A DNA stretch of 64,000 bases. It comes from Hypomyces perniciosus. Its lineage: Eukaryota; Ascomycota; Sordariomycetes; Hypocreales; Hypocreaceae. The DNA is taken from positions 2,852,001-2,916,000 of the forward strand of contig SPDT01000007.1 in the NCBI GenBank assembly GCA_008477525.1, in the 5' to 3' direction. The notes beneath the pieces were generated by a model. That model was not told the origin of the DNA and ran no database searches. It was given only the letters and a program-made list of their open reading frames with translations. Numbering within the stretch: the stretch's first letter is position 1; each line of letters begins with the position of its first letter. The position numbers were made by a program, and so were the translations under genes. Below are positions 22,149-33,218 of the stretch, piece after piece.

Positions 22149-24338
22149 ATGCCCCAATCATACAACCGTCTCTCCACAGTCCCAGAAACCGCCTCTGAGA
22201 CTCGTGTCGAAGAGAGCGAGGCGAACACTTACCAGACACAACCCAATGAGCAAAATGACGACCACCAGCCTCCAGAAACAAATACCACCCCGCCTCAGAG
22301 TCGCTGGCCTAAAGGCTGGAAATCTATGGTGATCATGGTGGTTCTGTTTATTGTCGCCACCGGTCTCGCAATCGGACACCATGCGTATTACAACGGCCTC
22401 GACGGAACTCAGGTCATAGTTGTAGCGTCCAAATGGGACCTGGACGCCATACAACATGGTCAGGAGTGGAAGATACGATTTGGGAACGCTTTCGCATACG
22501 TGATCAAGACCATGTTCGCTGCCGCAGTGGGCATCGCGTTCCAGCAGCAAGTCTGGCTGAGGGCTCGGAGGAAGACCGTTACAATTGTCGGACTGGACGC
22601 CATGTTCATGGCAAGCACCAAATTTCTAAGTTTTTTCACCTGGGAGTTTGTTAGAAAGGCTAAATTGGGCGCTGCCTTGGCTGTTTTGGTGTGGTGAGTT
22701 TGCTCTTCAGAGTTGATACATAGATGACACCCTCCGAGTCTTCCACAGCGCGAATAGTCTTCCTCCTAACACTTAGTGACTGATGATAATACGTAGGTTG
22801 CTTCCGATTTCATCAATCCTCACGCCGGCTACGCTCACCGTGGTGCCGTCCACGTTCTCCATCTCAAAGACTCAACCTGTTCCTTCAATCAACTTCTCCA
22901 ATAGCAGCCCACTATATGACTACGATGCGAGTGTGATTGGAACTGATGGTACATCGTCAGACAACGGCATCACACCGTACATGGCTCGTCTCGTCTCGTC
23001 TGCCGCCTCCTCTGTGCAAATACTGCCCATGAATGGGGGCATCGCCAATTCGACCTACAACATGACATTCCATGGCCCTTCGTTCCGCTGCCACGAGCCG
23101 TCTGCTTTGGTCCACGAGGCTATCCTGATGATGCTCAATGCTACATGGTATATTTCCTCCGGTTCAAAATTGGGGAGCAACAACACCTCTATGATGGCCT
23201 GGCTTGCATTCCCACCTACCAGCATTATCATGGCCGATGTGGCTAAAGCAAAGTCGGGCAAAACACCCCTTGCAGAAAATTGGCTGCATTTTCTGGAATT
23301 CGCCTCGGCGTGTATGACCCAGCCAGCTATGCATATCAACTCCCTCCCGGAGATCACGAGCATACCCCTCTGCGAGGGAATCACAAGGTCTTTAACCAAC
23401 CTCCCGTTGGCAAACATGTCAGACATCTTTCCTGAGTATAACATGGGCCGGTTCTGGATCTGGGCACAGAACACCACGTATGACTGTGTTTTGACCGACA
23501 CTGAATACCATGTCCGCTTCTTTTACTCATCATCCGAGAACGTACAGCGCGTCGATCCAGTGTACAGCTTCGCCTGGACCGAGAATGACTTGTCCGGGAG
23601 CTACTTCGCTGTCGTGAGTGCCCTAGTCAACATACTCGGTGGTGCGATTCGCGGCTTCGGAACGGGCATCATGTCATACAAAACGCGTGTGACAGACACA
23701 GCCATCTTTGGTGCTTTGAAGGCCAATCCATATGCTAAGGATGCAGGTGACTCTGGTCTGGCATCAGTGCTGCTGCCTCCCGATATCAAAGCCCTTGCGC
23801 AGAATAAATCAGTGGGGGAGCTGGTAGAAGAACTGTCGCGGAATGTGACGTTGAGCTTGTTCAGTGCTGACAAGATCCTGTAAGTGTGAGCTGAAACTCT
23901 TAGTGGTGATGAGCGTTAATAACCTCTCGCAGTGTTGAAACCAATACCATGGTTAACATCGTTTCCAACACCAACGTCTACTCGTATAACAAATGGACAC
24001 TCATCATAACATACGGTGTCGCGTTCGTCTTGTCGCTAGTTGCGTTGATCTTTGGGTCTCTGGCATTCCTCCATAATGGAGTCTACCACGAAGTGAACTT
24101 CTCAACATTCATGTCGACGACGAGAAATCCAGACCTGGACGATATTGTAAAGAATAACAGAATGGGTGCGCTGCATTTGAGCAAGGAAGTATTGACAAAG
24201 ACGGAATTGAAATTTGGACTGCTTCCAGGTGAAAATGAAGGCCCCAAGGATGGAGTTCCGACTAATATTGCATTTGGAATCGTGGACAACGATCATCATG
24301 TTGTCGACTTGAAAAGGGGGCAGACTTATGGCTACTGA
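22149..24338 (+). CDS. Fungal multi-pass membrane glycoprotein of unknown function
   Basis: Exons 22149-22693, 22797-23879 and 23933-24338 join in phase for 677 residues. A polar N-terminal tail of about 55 residues precedes a membrane segment (SMVIMVVLFIVATGLAIG), then segments around VIKTMFAAAVGIAF and ALAVLVWLLPISSILTPATL. A large outer domain of about 330 residues has many N-glycosylation sequons (NSS, NMT, NAT, NTS, NTT, NKS, NVT) and several cysteines. A last membrane helix (WTLIITYGVAFVLSLVALIFGSLAF) and a cytoplasmic tail follow. This pattern is a lineage-expanded fungal family often mislabelled formylmethionine deformylase-like. No enzymatic motif is visible and I assign no function. 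A surface or sensor role is a guess. Confidence 0.85.
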
Positions 24339-24497
24339 TGCATGAGAATAGGGGAGTAGGATCCGATACATCTGTATTATAGCACCTGCACACAAGGGGT
24401 GTAATTGGAAAGGCATGTCTAGAGATTGCTGCTAGGCGAAATAAATAAGACGTTTTACATCATTTGGATTGCATGGTCTATCTGCGCTATACAACTT

Positions 24498-26589
24498 TTA
24501 GTCCACTTCTGGCAGGTTTCTCAGAGTTCTCAAACCATGGTGATGATCGTGACCTTCATGGTCCTCGTCATCCTCATCGTCTCCAGGCCAATCTGGAAAC
24601 CCATCGTCGAAGAGCTCTTCAAGCGCTTCCCTCCTTTGTGCTGAGTCCAGTTTCTCCAATCTCATCACGCGCTGCCACTCCTCGAACTCACCGTCTGTAA
24701 GGAGACACTCATCGAGCATAACCTCCAGACTAGCATGGTCTAACTTCTCTCCAATAAAGACGAGTTCTTGACGACGATCTCCCCACTCCCCTCCTTTGGC
24801 AATGTCATGTTGCACCAAGGCGTCAACCTCTGGGTCTCCAGTGGTGTAGTCCTCGGCTGGAAGTGTGCAGAACCATTCACGCCCACCGGTCAGGGTGAGA
24901 ATAGCACCGGCTTGAGACCACTCGCCCGCCCGTTGAGGTCGGGTGGCGAGGAAAAACTCGCCTTTAGAGCGGAACAGACGGGCAAGTGTCGGATGCGCAC
25001 GCTTGTTTTCCAGAATGACATCGTTAGCCGGGATGTCCATCGGGTCTAGTTCCATGATACTGTCTTTGCCTTCTCGTGATGTGGCACGAGGGGATGGCAC
25101 GGTTTGAGCGGTTGAGTGGGAGCTTTGAGGCGATGAGGGCGATTGGCTTTCAGCCACATCTGTCTCTGAAGACGAGTCTATGCTAGCAGCATCTTCATAA
25201 TCCACCATCTCAGCGTCTTCTTCACCGTCTTCGTCCTCTTCATCGTCATCGTCTTCTTCGTGCTCCATCTGCAGGATAAACTTGTCATACAAAAGAGCGA
25301 AGAGACGACGAGGATGGAAAGGCCGATGACGCGAGTAGATAAAGCTCTGGACATTATACTCTTCTGTCTCTGGCTTTGGTGTGACGACATTTCGACCATT
25401 CACCTATCCAAGGAATGTTAACGATAGGGCGAGTAGTAACTTGCAGGAATATCCCTGACGTACCTCGCGAACGGTCATGGCATGCAAGTCCTGGAGCCAT
25501 CCATATCCGGATTGGGCAACCTCGAGCTTGAACAAGCCAGTGTTGACAATTTGATTAACGTTTACCTTTCCGTACTTGGACTCTAGAATCTTGGCACGGT
25601 GGTTGAGTTTCCGGACCAAGTCGAGGATTCGCGATTTTGTCTCATTATCCACCTAAACTATTAGTATTCAATTCATGGTTGGTGGATTTATGACTCTTAC
25701 CATGTCTGTTTTGTTCAAAATAATAACATCAGCAAACTCGATCTGGTCCACCATGAGATCAGACACCGTCCTCTCATCCTCTGCCGTGACATCTTCCCGT
25801 CGAGAAGAGAGCAAGTCGGCAGTGTCAAAATCATTGAGCATCGTGAAAGCATCAATGACAGTGACGGTAGTATCCAATCGGGCAAACTTGTCCAAGCCAC
25901 CAGCCTGCTTCCTGTTGCACGTCAGTAAACACTTCACACTTGGTAACGAAGGGGCAATTGCGTGACTTACAGCTGCTTCAGCACCTTGACCATATCTTTA
26001 TCCAAACCAGAAGTGCCCTCAGCTTCAGATATTAGGTCCATCTGCTCTGCGAGGCGGGAATCGAACGTCTCGGCGACCTGCTCCGGCTCGCTGATGCCGC
26101 TGCTCTCAATTACGATGTAGTCGAATTCCTGCAGCTGAGCAAGTCGGACCAACTCCTCTAGCAAGTCACCTCTAAGAGTGCAGCATATGCATCCATTTTG
26201 TAGGGCAATGACCTTTTCATTTGTCTTTGTAAGACGATGAGTTTGCTTGATGAGGGAGGCGTCAACGTTGATTCTAGAACCACTCGTTAGCCGACTCTTC
26301 TATGATAATGGCACCATGTCACTTACGCTCCAATGTCATTGACTACAACAGCTATGCGAAGTCCATGATCACTTCGCAGGATGTGTTGTAATAGAGTTGT
26401 CTTGCCGGCACCCTATAGGAGACTTGGTTAGGGGACTGTGGTAAAGCACAGCATAGATGTCTGTATCCCACTTACCAAAAAGCCTGACAAGAGCGTCACA
26501 GGCACGGGTTTTGACGGTATTTTAACCTTTTTAGAACCCGAGCCCTTCTTCCCTTGAAGGGATCTTGACTTGACTTGTAGTTTGCCCAT
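24498..26589 (-). CDS. CobW/COG0523 (G3E) GTPase, putative metal chaperone
   Basis: Six exons (26589-26476, 26412-26327, 26273-25971, 25911-25701, 25652-25464, 25403-24498) join in phase for 602 residues. The G3E hallmarks are present: Walker A GAGKTT at residues 39-44, the metal-binding CxCC motif (Cys95, Cys97, Cys98), ESSGISEPEQV, and NKTD for guanine. A CobW C-terminal domain follows, split by a long acidic, Ser-rich insert (about 305-390). The end carries a histidine patch, HEGHDHHHG. Family members of the ZNG1/YjiA type deliver zinc using GTP, for example to methionine aminopeptidase. The histidine and cysteine motifs fit zinc, but the metal is inferred. The length exceeds the bacterial 320-400 residues because of the acidic insert. 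Confidence 0.92.
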
Positions 26590-27275
26590 GATGTGTATTA
26601 TGCGAGTTACCAACGCCAATCTGAGAATGAAATGCACTCTTGCGTTGTACACCAGCAAATATGAGAATTGAGAGAAGAATATTTAAAGAAAAAAAAGAAG
26701 TGCACATAGAGGCGTATATAAGGGCTCACCGTGTAAGTGACGTTGGCCGAACATCACGTTAGTGGACCATCGCGAACCCATCAAGGTTGTGACATGCTGT
26801 GCCATCAAGGTGCAATGACAATGCAGATGGCCCAGCTTACGACCTTTTTGAGGTCTATTGTAAATATTCCGATTGGACAATCATTTCATGCAAGAGAGAA
26901 TCCGTTTGCTTCTCGCCCTCGGCTGCATTAGAAAGCGTTTCATTGGACTGGGTGGTCGTTTATGGAAGGGCAATCTAACGATTCTGGAGTAAGCTAATGG
27001 CTGGTAGGAAGCGAACAATCTCGGTGCATCTCCGTTCGTTCCATAAGACTAGGTTCCCAAAGAAGTGATTGCGAGAAAAACCCATGGCGACCCAATCGGT
27101 GTGTGTATTCGACTTTACTTCTCAACCAAAATGAATTGCTGAAATAACCTAAAACTCCATGTCTATGCGGGATCGTTCTGATAACATAAACCAGTACTCC
27201 GTAGACACATAACCAAACTCGCATTACGAAGTAGTAGTAGTAGTAGTAATATAGGAATGGCGTTCGTTCTTCATC
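26590..27275. other. Intergenic region
   Basis: About 690 bases between the COG0523 promoter side and the 3' end of the glucosidase gene. No gene is seen. TACTCCGTA (27195-27203) and TACGAAGTA (27225-27233) occur within 40 bases of each other, the second running into a short GTA/TAG microsatellite (27231-27248). Confidence 0.55.
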
Positions 27276-29582
27276 TCACATGACACTGCATGACCCAAAG
27301 TTGAATCCATATCCCTGCTGGCACTGCTCTAAGTAGCCCGCCTCTTCGGCCGTACCTTCAGGGGTGTTGTGCTTCCTCACTACACCAGTGATGGTTAGGG
27401 TCGGTTCACCTTCAGGGTGCCACCACCTCAGTCGCTGAAGCAGGGGTCCCTCTTCTTCATCTAAGCTGATTTCCCATTTGCCAGCCGATGCTGCGACTTC
27501 GCACTGATCCTTGGGGAAGTGGAATTCAGGAAGGAAGATGACGGTGGGTGCGTCGTCAGCCGCAGCCTTCGGGGCAGAGAGCTTTAGACTGTAGGTGCAT
27601 TTGCGAAGATCAAAGCCGGAAGAAAGTACATTTCCTGCCACGACCGTCGGTGTTGGGCGGATGAAGGCTTCTGCGGCGCGGTAGCCCGGCGCATTGGTTA
27701 ATTCGGGGTCTTTGAGTGAAGCAGCCGAGTTGATGGACGGGTTGGTGAGGGTGCGTTGGATATTTCCCGGCGTGACACTTCCATCGGCGCTGGGGTCCCT
27801 CTTGGTTGTTGAGGCTTTGAGGAGGCTTGAAGTTGACTGGTTGAGTGCTGCAATGTTGGGCAATGGTGAGACAGGAGGAATCTTATCATCTATTGAAACA
27901 ATGGATAGGTCTTCGCCGTTCCATTGATCTCCTCGCTCATGGTCATTTGACGAGTTGTAGAGCCACAGACAGTGGCCTTCCATTCCCGATCCTTCGGCGC
28001 CGAAATAATTGGCATCCAATGCCGCTGACTGGCTTGAATAATCACCGGTTTTGTAAGCCTGTTTGTCATCCATGTCATATGGAATACCAAATTCAGTCAT
28101 GAGACAAGGGTGCTTCCCCATGCGATCTAGACCCTCCTGTCGGAGAGTCGCTAGCTGGTCTCGCAAGCAATTGCGAATTGCTGTCTCGCCAATTTTGATG
28201 GCAAACGCTGGGTGCCAGTACTTTCCACGCAAAACCCCAACGACGTCGACATTCCAGGTGCTATTCCAGTGCTTCGTCATGAGTGTGATTCCATCGTAGA
28301 AGTGCGGTGAAAACACCATCCTGGGGTCATCATCCTCAGTCCCCTTGATCTCGGGAGGAAGTTCAAGGGTCGGATATTGCATTAGCATCAAACAGTCCTT
28401 GTGGTGGCTTCTGCAAGCCTTGACGTATTTCCTCCACATATCCATGAAATAGGTATTGGTAAATTCGGGGTAGTTGATGATCTTGCCGGTGTTTGGATTT
28501 TTGGCGAAGTAATCCTTTTTCAGGATCGTGTCTGTTGCAGGGTCCCACACGCCGTGTTGCGCCCAGATACATTCTCCAAGCTTCCACCCGGGATCGCGCT
28601 TCCACCCATATCTCGAGTCATCATATCCTTCCGGCAACCAAGCAATTTCGCCGTGCGGGTCGACGAGCTTTGTTCCGGTCTTGTATGGGCCAAGTCCTCC
28701 CATATCCCATACATCAACCTCACAGGCTCGGCCCATACCTGTCAAAAAGGTCTGCCACATGGTTGGGCACGTTCCCTTCTTGAGGGGGTGTTCCTTCGGG
28801 ATGACGGTCAAGTCCTGGTAACCAGTCATGCCCCTGTTGGGTTCGTTCAGACTCTCCCAGCCGATAACAACCTCATTCTCAAGATCGCCAGCTTCGTGGA
28901 TGCGTCTTGCAAGATGTGAGCATGCATTGATGAAGTGGGATTGCAGATAATCCTGTATGTTCACGCCGTCAATGATGCATTTCGGCGCGAAGTCCTTGCC
29001 AGCAAAGAAGAAAGTGAATATGGTCCCCGCTGCTAGTCGGAAATAGTTTGTAGACCAGATCATCTTGGGGAAATTATCAGGATCGGGATAGGTATTGTGC
29101 ACAATAGCTGCCTCTGTCGCTGCGAAGCTCTGGGGGTTCAAGCCACAAGCATAGATGGTCCAGAGGGGAGCTCCGGAGCCGCCCGTAAATCGTGACCATA
29201 CATCCTGATGGGGGTCCATGAAGATGTAGAATCCATAGGACTTCGCGATTCTTAGGATATCGATCGTGTGCTGGATGAAGCCCTCGTCGTATATGCCCGG
29301 CCCAGCGGCCTCGATTGCCTCCCAGGTGAAGACATAGCGGATCGTGTTGAAGCCGAAACGCTTTATCCTGGCGAAATGCGTCGGGGCATCTTCTTTGCTA
29401 AACGGCCGCTGGTGGAATTTGACGTTGTCGCCATCGAAAAAGTCTTCTCCAACGTGAGAGGGCTGATTGGGCTCGCTGGGGAGTTTGCAGTCGCCAGCGA
29501 CGTTGATGCCTCGGAGGACAATCTGTCGGCCATGACCGTCTCGAAAATGGCCGTCTTCGATTGTCAGGCGAAAGGAAGCCAT
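27276..29582 (-). CDS. egh1: GH5 steryl-beta-glucosidase (Egh1/EGCrP2-like)
   Basis: A single exon encodes 768 residues, close to yeast Egh1. The protein is an intracellular glycoside hydrolase family 5 enzyme that removes glucose from ergosteryl glucoside and glucosylceramide in related fungi (family knowledge). The N-terminal block LTIEDGHFRDGHGRQIVLRGINVAG and FNTIRYVFTWEAIE are typical. The acid/base glutamate lies in WESLNEP (Glu247) and the nucleophile in MTEFGIP (Glu497). Long insertions between barrel strands and a C-terminal beta domain are present, as in this subfamily. There is no signal peptide. The 5' flank has a GA/CT dinucleotide tract just upstream of the ATG. The protein ends with a cysteine-containing GSCSVM tail. 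Confidence 0.93.
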   Translation of the reverse strand: MASFRLTIEDGHFRDGHGRQIVLRGINVAGDCKLPSEPNQPSHVGEDFFDGDNVKFHQRPFSKEDAPTHFARIKRFGFNTIRYVFTWEAIEAAGPGIYDEGFIQHTIDILRIAKSYGFYIFMDPHQDVWSRFTGGSGAPLWTIYACGLNPQSFAATEAAIVHNTYPDPDNFPKMIWSTNYFRLAAGTIFTFFFAGKDFAPKCIIDGVNIQDYLQSHFINACSHLARRIHEAGDLENEVVIGWESLNEPNRGMTGYQDLTVIPKEHPLKKGTCPTMWQTFLTGMGRACEVDVWDMGGLGPYKTGTKLVDPHGEIAWLPEGYDDSRYGWKRDPGWKLGECIWAQHGVWDPATDTILKKDYFAKNPNTGKIINYPEFTNTYFMDMWRKYVKACRSHHKDCLMLMQYPTLELPPEIKGTEDDDPRMVFSPHFYDGITLMTKHWNSTWNVDVVGVLRGKYWHPAFAIKIGETAIRNCLRDQLATLRQEGLDRMGKHPCLMTEFGIPYDMDDKQAYKTGDYSSQSAALDANYFGAEGSGMEGHCLWLYNSSNDHERGDQWNGEDLSIVSIDDKIPPVSPLPNIAALNQSTSSLLKASTTKRDPSADGSVTPGNIQRTLTNPSINSAASLKDPELTNAPGYRAAEAFIRPTPTVVAGNVLSSGFDLRKCTYSLKLSAPKAAADDAPTVIFLPEFHFPKDQCEVAASAGKWEISLDEEEGPLLQRLRWWHPEGEPTLTITGVVRKHNTPEGTAEEAGYLEQCQQGYGFNFGSCSVM

Positions 29583-30341
29583 GGTTTGTGGTCACCAGGC
29601 AGAAGGGGAGAGAGAAAGAGAGAGAGAGAGTAGCGGCGTATGTACAACGAGCCGTTTGAGAGCGAAAGGACGATTCGGTATATATATTAATACTGCAAGT
29701 CCTGAGACGGTGACAGAGGGGGATCGTCAAGCTGACTGACTGACTTGGCGGTGCGGTGGGTTCAGCGGGTTATGTAATTGTAATGATAAGACCGACAATT
29801 CAGATGATCCGAAATGATTGGAGATGCCAAGCAAAGTCAGGAGTTGTTCGTAATCGCCAACCAGCATCGATTTATGCCTATGGGTTATCTACTCCGTATT
29901 TGTTGTTAAGTCGCGGATTGACGGCGCATTGCACCTTCAGCAATCATGCAGCTCGCTCTCCCCCCAGCAGCTGTTTGGTGGGTGGCTACGAGTATGCAGA
30001 AGTGCTCCAGGTCATGCTCCGCGCTATAGCGGCAGTAGATTAGCGGAACTCCACAGCGGACATTCTGATCCAATGCCGCCATTATGGCTGCACGCCACAG
30101 GAGCAAACCCGAATACGAGACGAGAGGATCTGCTGGACATCCGCTGTTGGCACGGGGATTGTCGGCCTTGAGACCCCTGAGCGAAGTGTAGTAATCTTAG
30201 TAATAGGTTAATATCTATTTATACCTACAGTACTTCGTACACTACTTCGTATTAAGCACTATTAATGCTTCACGGCATCTCTTCCGTCTCATCCAAGTCA
30301 TCAATCAAGCACATGACATTACCCATGGCTCATGCATTTAC
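29583..30341. other. Intergenic region upstream of egh1
   Basis: About 760 bases. It contains the GA-rich 5' flank of egh1, copies of TACTCCGTA (29890-29898) and TACTTCGTA (30231-30239 and 30243-30251), and no convincing gene. Confidence 0.5.
29607..29630. repeat. GA/CT dinucleotide tract in egh1 5' flank
   Basis: A GA-rich run interrupted by one AAAG lies 25-50 bases upstream of the egh1 start codon. On the coding strand it reads as a CT tract, a common feature of fungal core promoters and leaders. Confidence 0.7.
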
Positions 30342-33218
30342 TCAGTGTTTGTACTCATAACTCACTGGCCCTTCATTATTCGTCGCCGTCATCGTGTAAT
30401 CGCCCGAATCCTGCACAATATGTGCCTTCGCAGGTCGAAAGGGGTTCTCATGTCTCTCTCCCATTTCCACAGCATCTGTCGTAATTGTGGTCGTTGTCGG
30501 CACCCTCTCCAAGGTCTCCCGGGCCGTTGACCAGCGAGCCAAGTTCTCTCCATCTCCCTCCTCAGAGCCCCATACCAGGTCTTCATAAAGCTTTGGTCTG
30601 GGTTGCAGGCCCCCAAAGAAACAAGTGCGAATCAACCACGGTACATAAATCATAACCTGGAAGTGCATGAATTTGCGCTTCGAAACCGCGAAGATGTGGT
30701 CCAGCTCTTCAAGGCTGCGACGCTTCGTCTCTTCGACGAGGAGAAATACCAAGATAAAAGCGAGGACGTTAAGACAACTGAAGAGTCCAAGTGCTCCGGA
30801 TTCTTTGAGTCCGGAATTGATGCTTCTCGAAAGTTAGTCCGAGATGCGTGGCCAGAGCCGGGGGTGTCAAAATCATAATCAGTACTCCATACCTTGGAAA
30901 GAGGATGGAGAGAAGTCCCGCAAAGCCTAGATTTATGGAAATCGCCCAGGCAGCCCCCTGTTAGAGTTGATTAACATCAGTTGCGTAAGGCCAAAGCCAA
31001 GGTCTTCGTCTTGTTCGTACTCACTGCCTCTCGATGAGATAAAGGAAAGCTCTCCGACGCAAGCGTGAATGGAATCGGTCCCAACCCAGGAGAATACGCA
31101 GCGGCAAACACTTGGAAAATATTAGAACTTGACTTTCGATCCATATCGATGCGAACGTAGCAACCATACTGAATAAGAATGCCGCAGCCACTCCAAGCCT
31201 GGTGTTCCGGTCTTCTATTTGAAAGGACAGCGCAGCTCCGAGCATAAACAGGGCCATAAAGGGCAGCGTCGTGAGTAGCCACCTTCTTCTGCCCAGGGTA
31301 TCGATACTCCTAACAGCTGGTAGAGCAAACAAAAAGTTGATGGCTCCTACATTACATAATAGCATTAGCGGTTGGGTCAAGATGGCAGCAATGATACTTC
31401 AGATGATACGAACCGAAGCCGAGACTATATGCCATGGATACGACTTTGGACTGGTCATCACCTGCACCAATACCATTGAAGAGATACCCTGAAGATGTTC
31501 AGTCGGAGCGAATATGAAGCCTCTTGAGACGATGTGACAAACCAGAGTAGAAGGCAAGAACGTTGACTGTCATCACGTCAGTATTGATTGTTAGCCTATT
31601 TAGCTGCATCGACCCAAATAAGTGCGTAGGGAGAAGGGCCAAATCTTACCTCCGCATAACTGTTGCGCCAAGTTGACTGTAGAGGTAGATATAACGGCGT
31701 TGTATAACCGCTTCTGCTGGAACAGTTGTACAAACTGAGTGAAGAAGTCCCTCATCGCCCAGGTAAACCCTGGCGACCGCATGGCATGCGAATCCCAATC
31801 ACCCAAACCAATGGACTCCTGTTCAAGCGATTTGTACACAACATACAAATCGCGCAAGGCTTGCAGCTGTTCAAAGAGGACATGTCAGAAACCTTCAGGT
31901 CTTAATTTCATCAAAATTTGCAGCAAATACCTCCGTATTCCTGAGTTTCTTCATGATCTCAAAAGCTGTTTCGACGCTATAGTTAGGGCCTTTCATGAGA
32001 TGATATCGAGGTGATTCAGGGCAGAACAGAAAGGTCATAAAAAGCAAAGCCAGACTTGGTACTAAAGGTGCTCCTTGAATGAGGGCCAGCGTTAATTCCT
32101 TTGATTCCGCCCTGGTGAAGATGAGGTTGAACGCGAAACCCATCATGATGCCAAATGCAACCCTTGCATCACCGTGTTAGTGCATACCAATATCAGTTGT
32201 GAACTTCAATCGCAACACACACCATAACTGCCAAGCCAGTATAGCAGAGCCACGCCAGAATCCAACAGCCGTTTCTCCAGCAAGGATTGGCGTGCTAACG
32301 GCCTTGATTCCCATGCCTAGTTCCAATATTAATACTTGCGTGAGTCTGGCGTAACAGAGCTTCAATGGCTCAGAGCAGTCATACCTATACCATTGACTGC
32401 CCTGATAGCAACCAATTGATACCACGTCGTCGCAAAAACAGCTCCTAGGGAGCCCGCAAATATGAGAAGAGCAGCTATGAATATCCCTCCTCGCCTGCCG
32501 AACCAGTAATTGATTGGAAGCGAAAGTGGACAACCAAAAAGAGCGGCAGCGAAGAATGGCGATGCATTGGCAGCTCCCAAGAGCCAATTATCCAATGTGT
32601 CCTCACCCGGGCCATAATCGTCTCCCTGGGAATTGAGACCCCATTGCTCTTTATACAAGGACGCACCGTTGAAAGACGATTGGACAAATCCTGGTAAAGC
32701 ACGCAGGTCAGAATTGAACAGCAAGCATTCAAGAATAAAAGGCAAGGTGGAAATTCTTACCTTGCAACAGAGCTGCGAGCGAAACAGTAGCAATGACAAC
32801 TCGCATTCCTCGCTCACTGAATGGAACATCCTTTTCCCTGCGGAGGGCCCTCTTCTCTTCCGTCGTCAGATGCACCGGGAGATTCAACGTGGTGGTAAAC
32901 CCTTTGCGTCTCGCCGCTTCATCGTACAATTTAATGTTCTTGGCCACTCGAGCAGCCCGTAGCATATCGTCGTATCTAACAGAGGGCAAGTGATTGTCGA
33001 CAAAAGCTCGAACATCATCCTGCAATTGCTCATCGGTGAAGTGGGCTACGCCATTAGAGCCTGGCAAATCAAGAGACTAGGTAGGCCACGCCGTTTTGGT
33101 CTCACATACCTAATGGATTCTCAATGACAGCACGGTCATTGGTACGCCGATTGCGAACCTGTTCAGATAGGCGATCATTGGAGCTCGAGGAGTACGTGTT
33201 GCGACTTGGTGGAGCCAT
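30342..33218 (-). CDS. Sugar-porter family MFS transporter
   Basis: Twelve exons can be joined in phase: 33218-33110, 33060-32761, 32690-32385, 32316-32223, 32162-31931, 31866-31650, 31566-31543, 31488-31414, 31346-31170, 31110-31025, 30957-30893 and 30822-30342. They give 721 residues. An N-terminal cytoplasmic domain of about 130 residues precedes twelve predicted membrane segments. Sugar-porter signatures are present: FGRRGG after TM2, PESPRYHLMKG after TM6, DTLGRRRWLL between TM8 and TM9, and ETKRRSLEELDHIF after TM12. A 100-residue cytoplasmic tail follows. The long N-terminus resembles fungal inositol/polyol carriers, but the substrate is not determinable. Intron density is high for this window, with one 24-nt exon. 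Confidence 0.92.
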
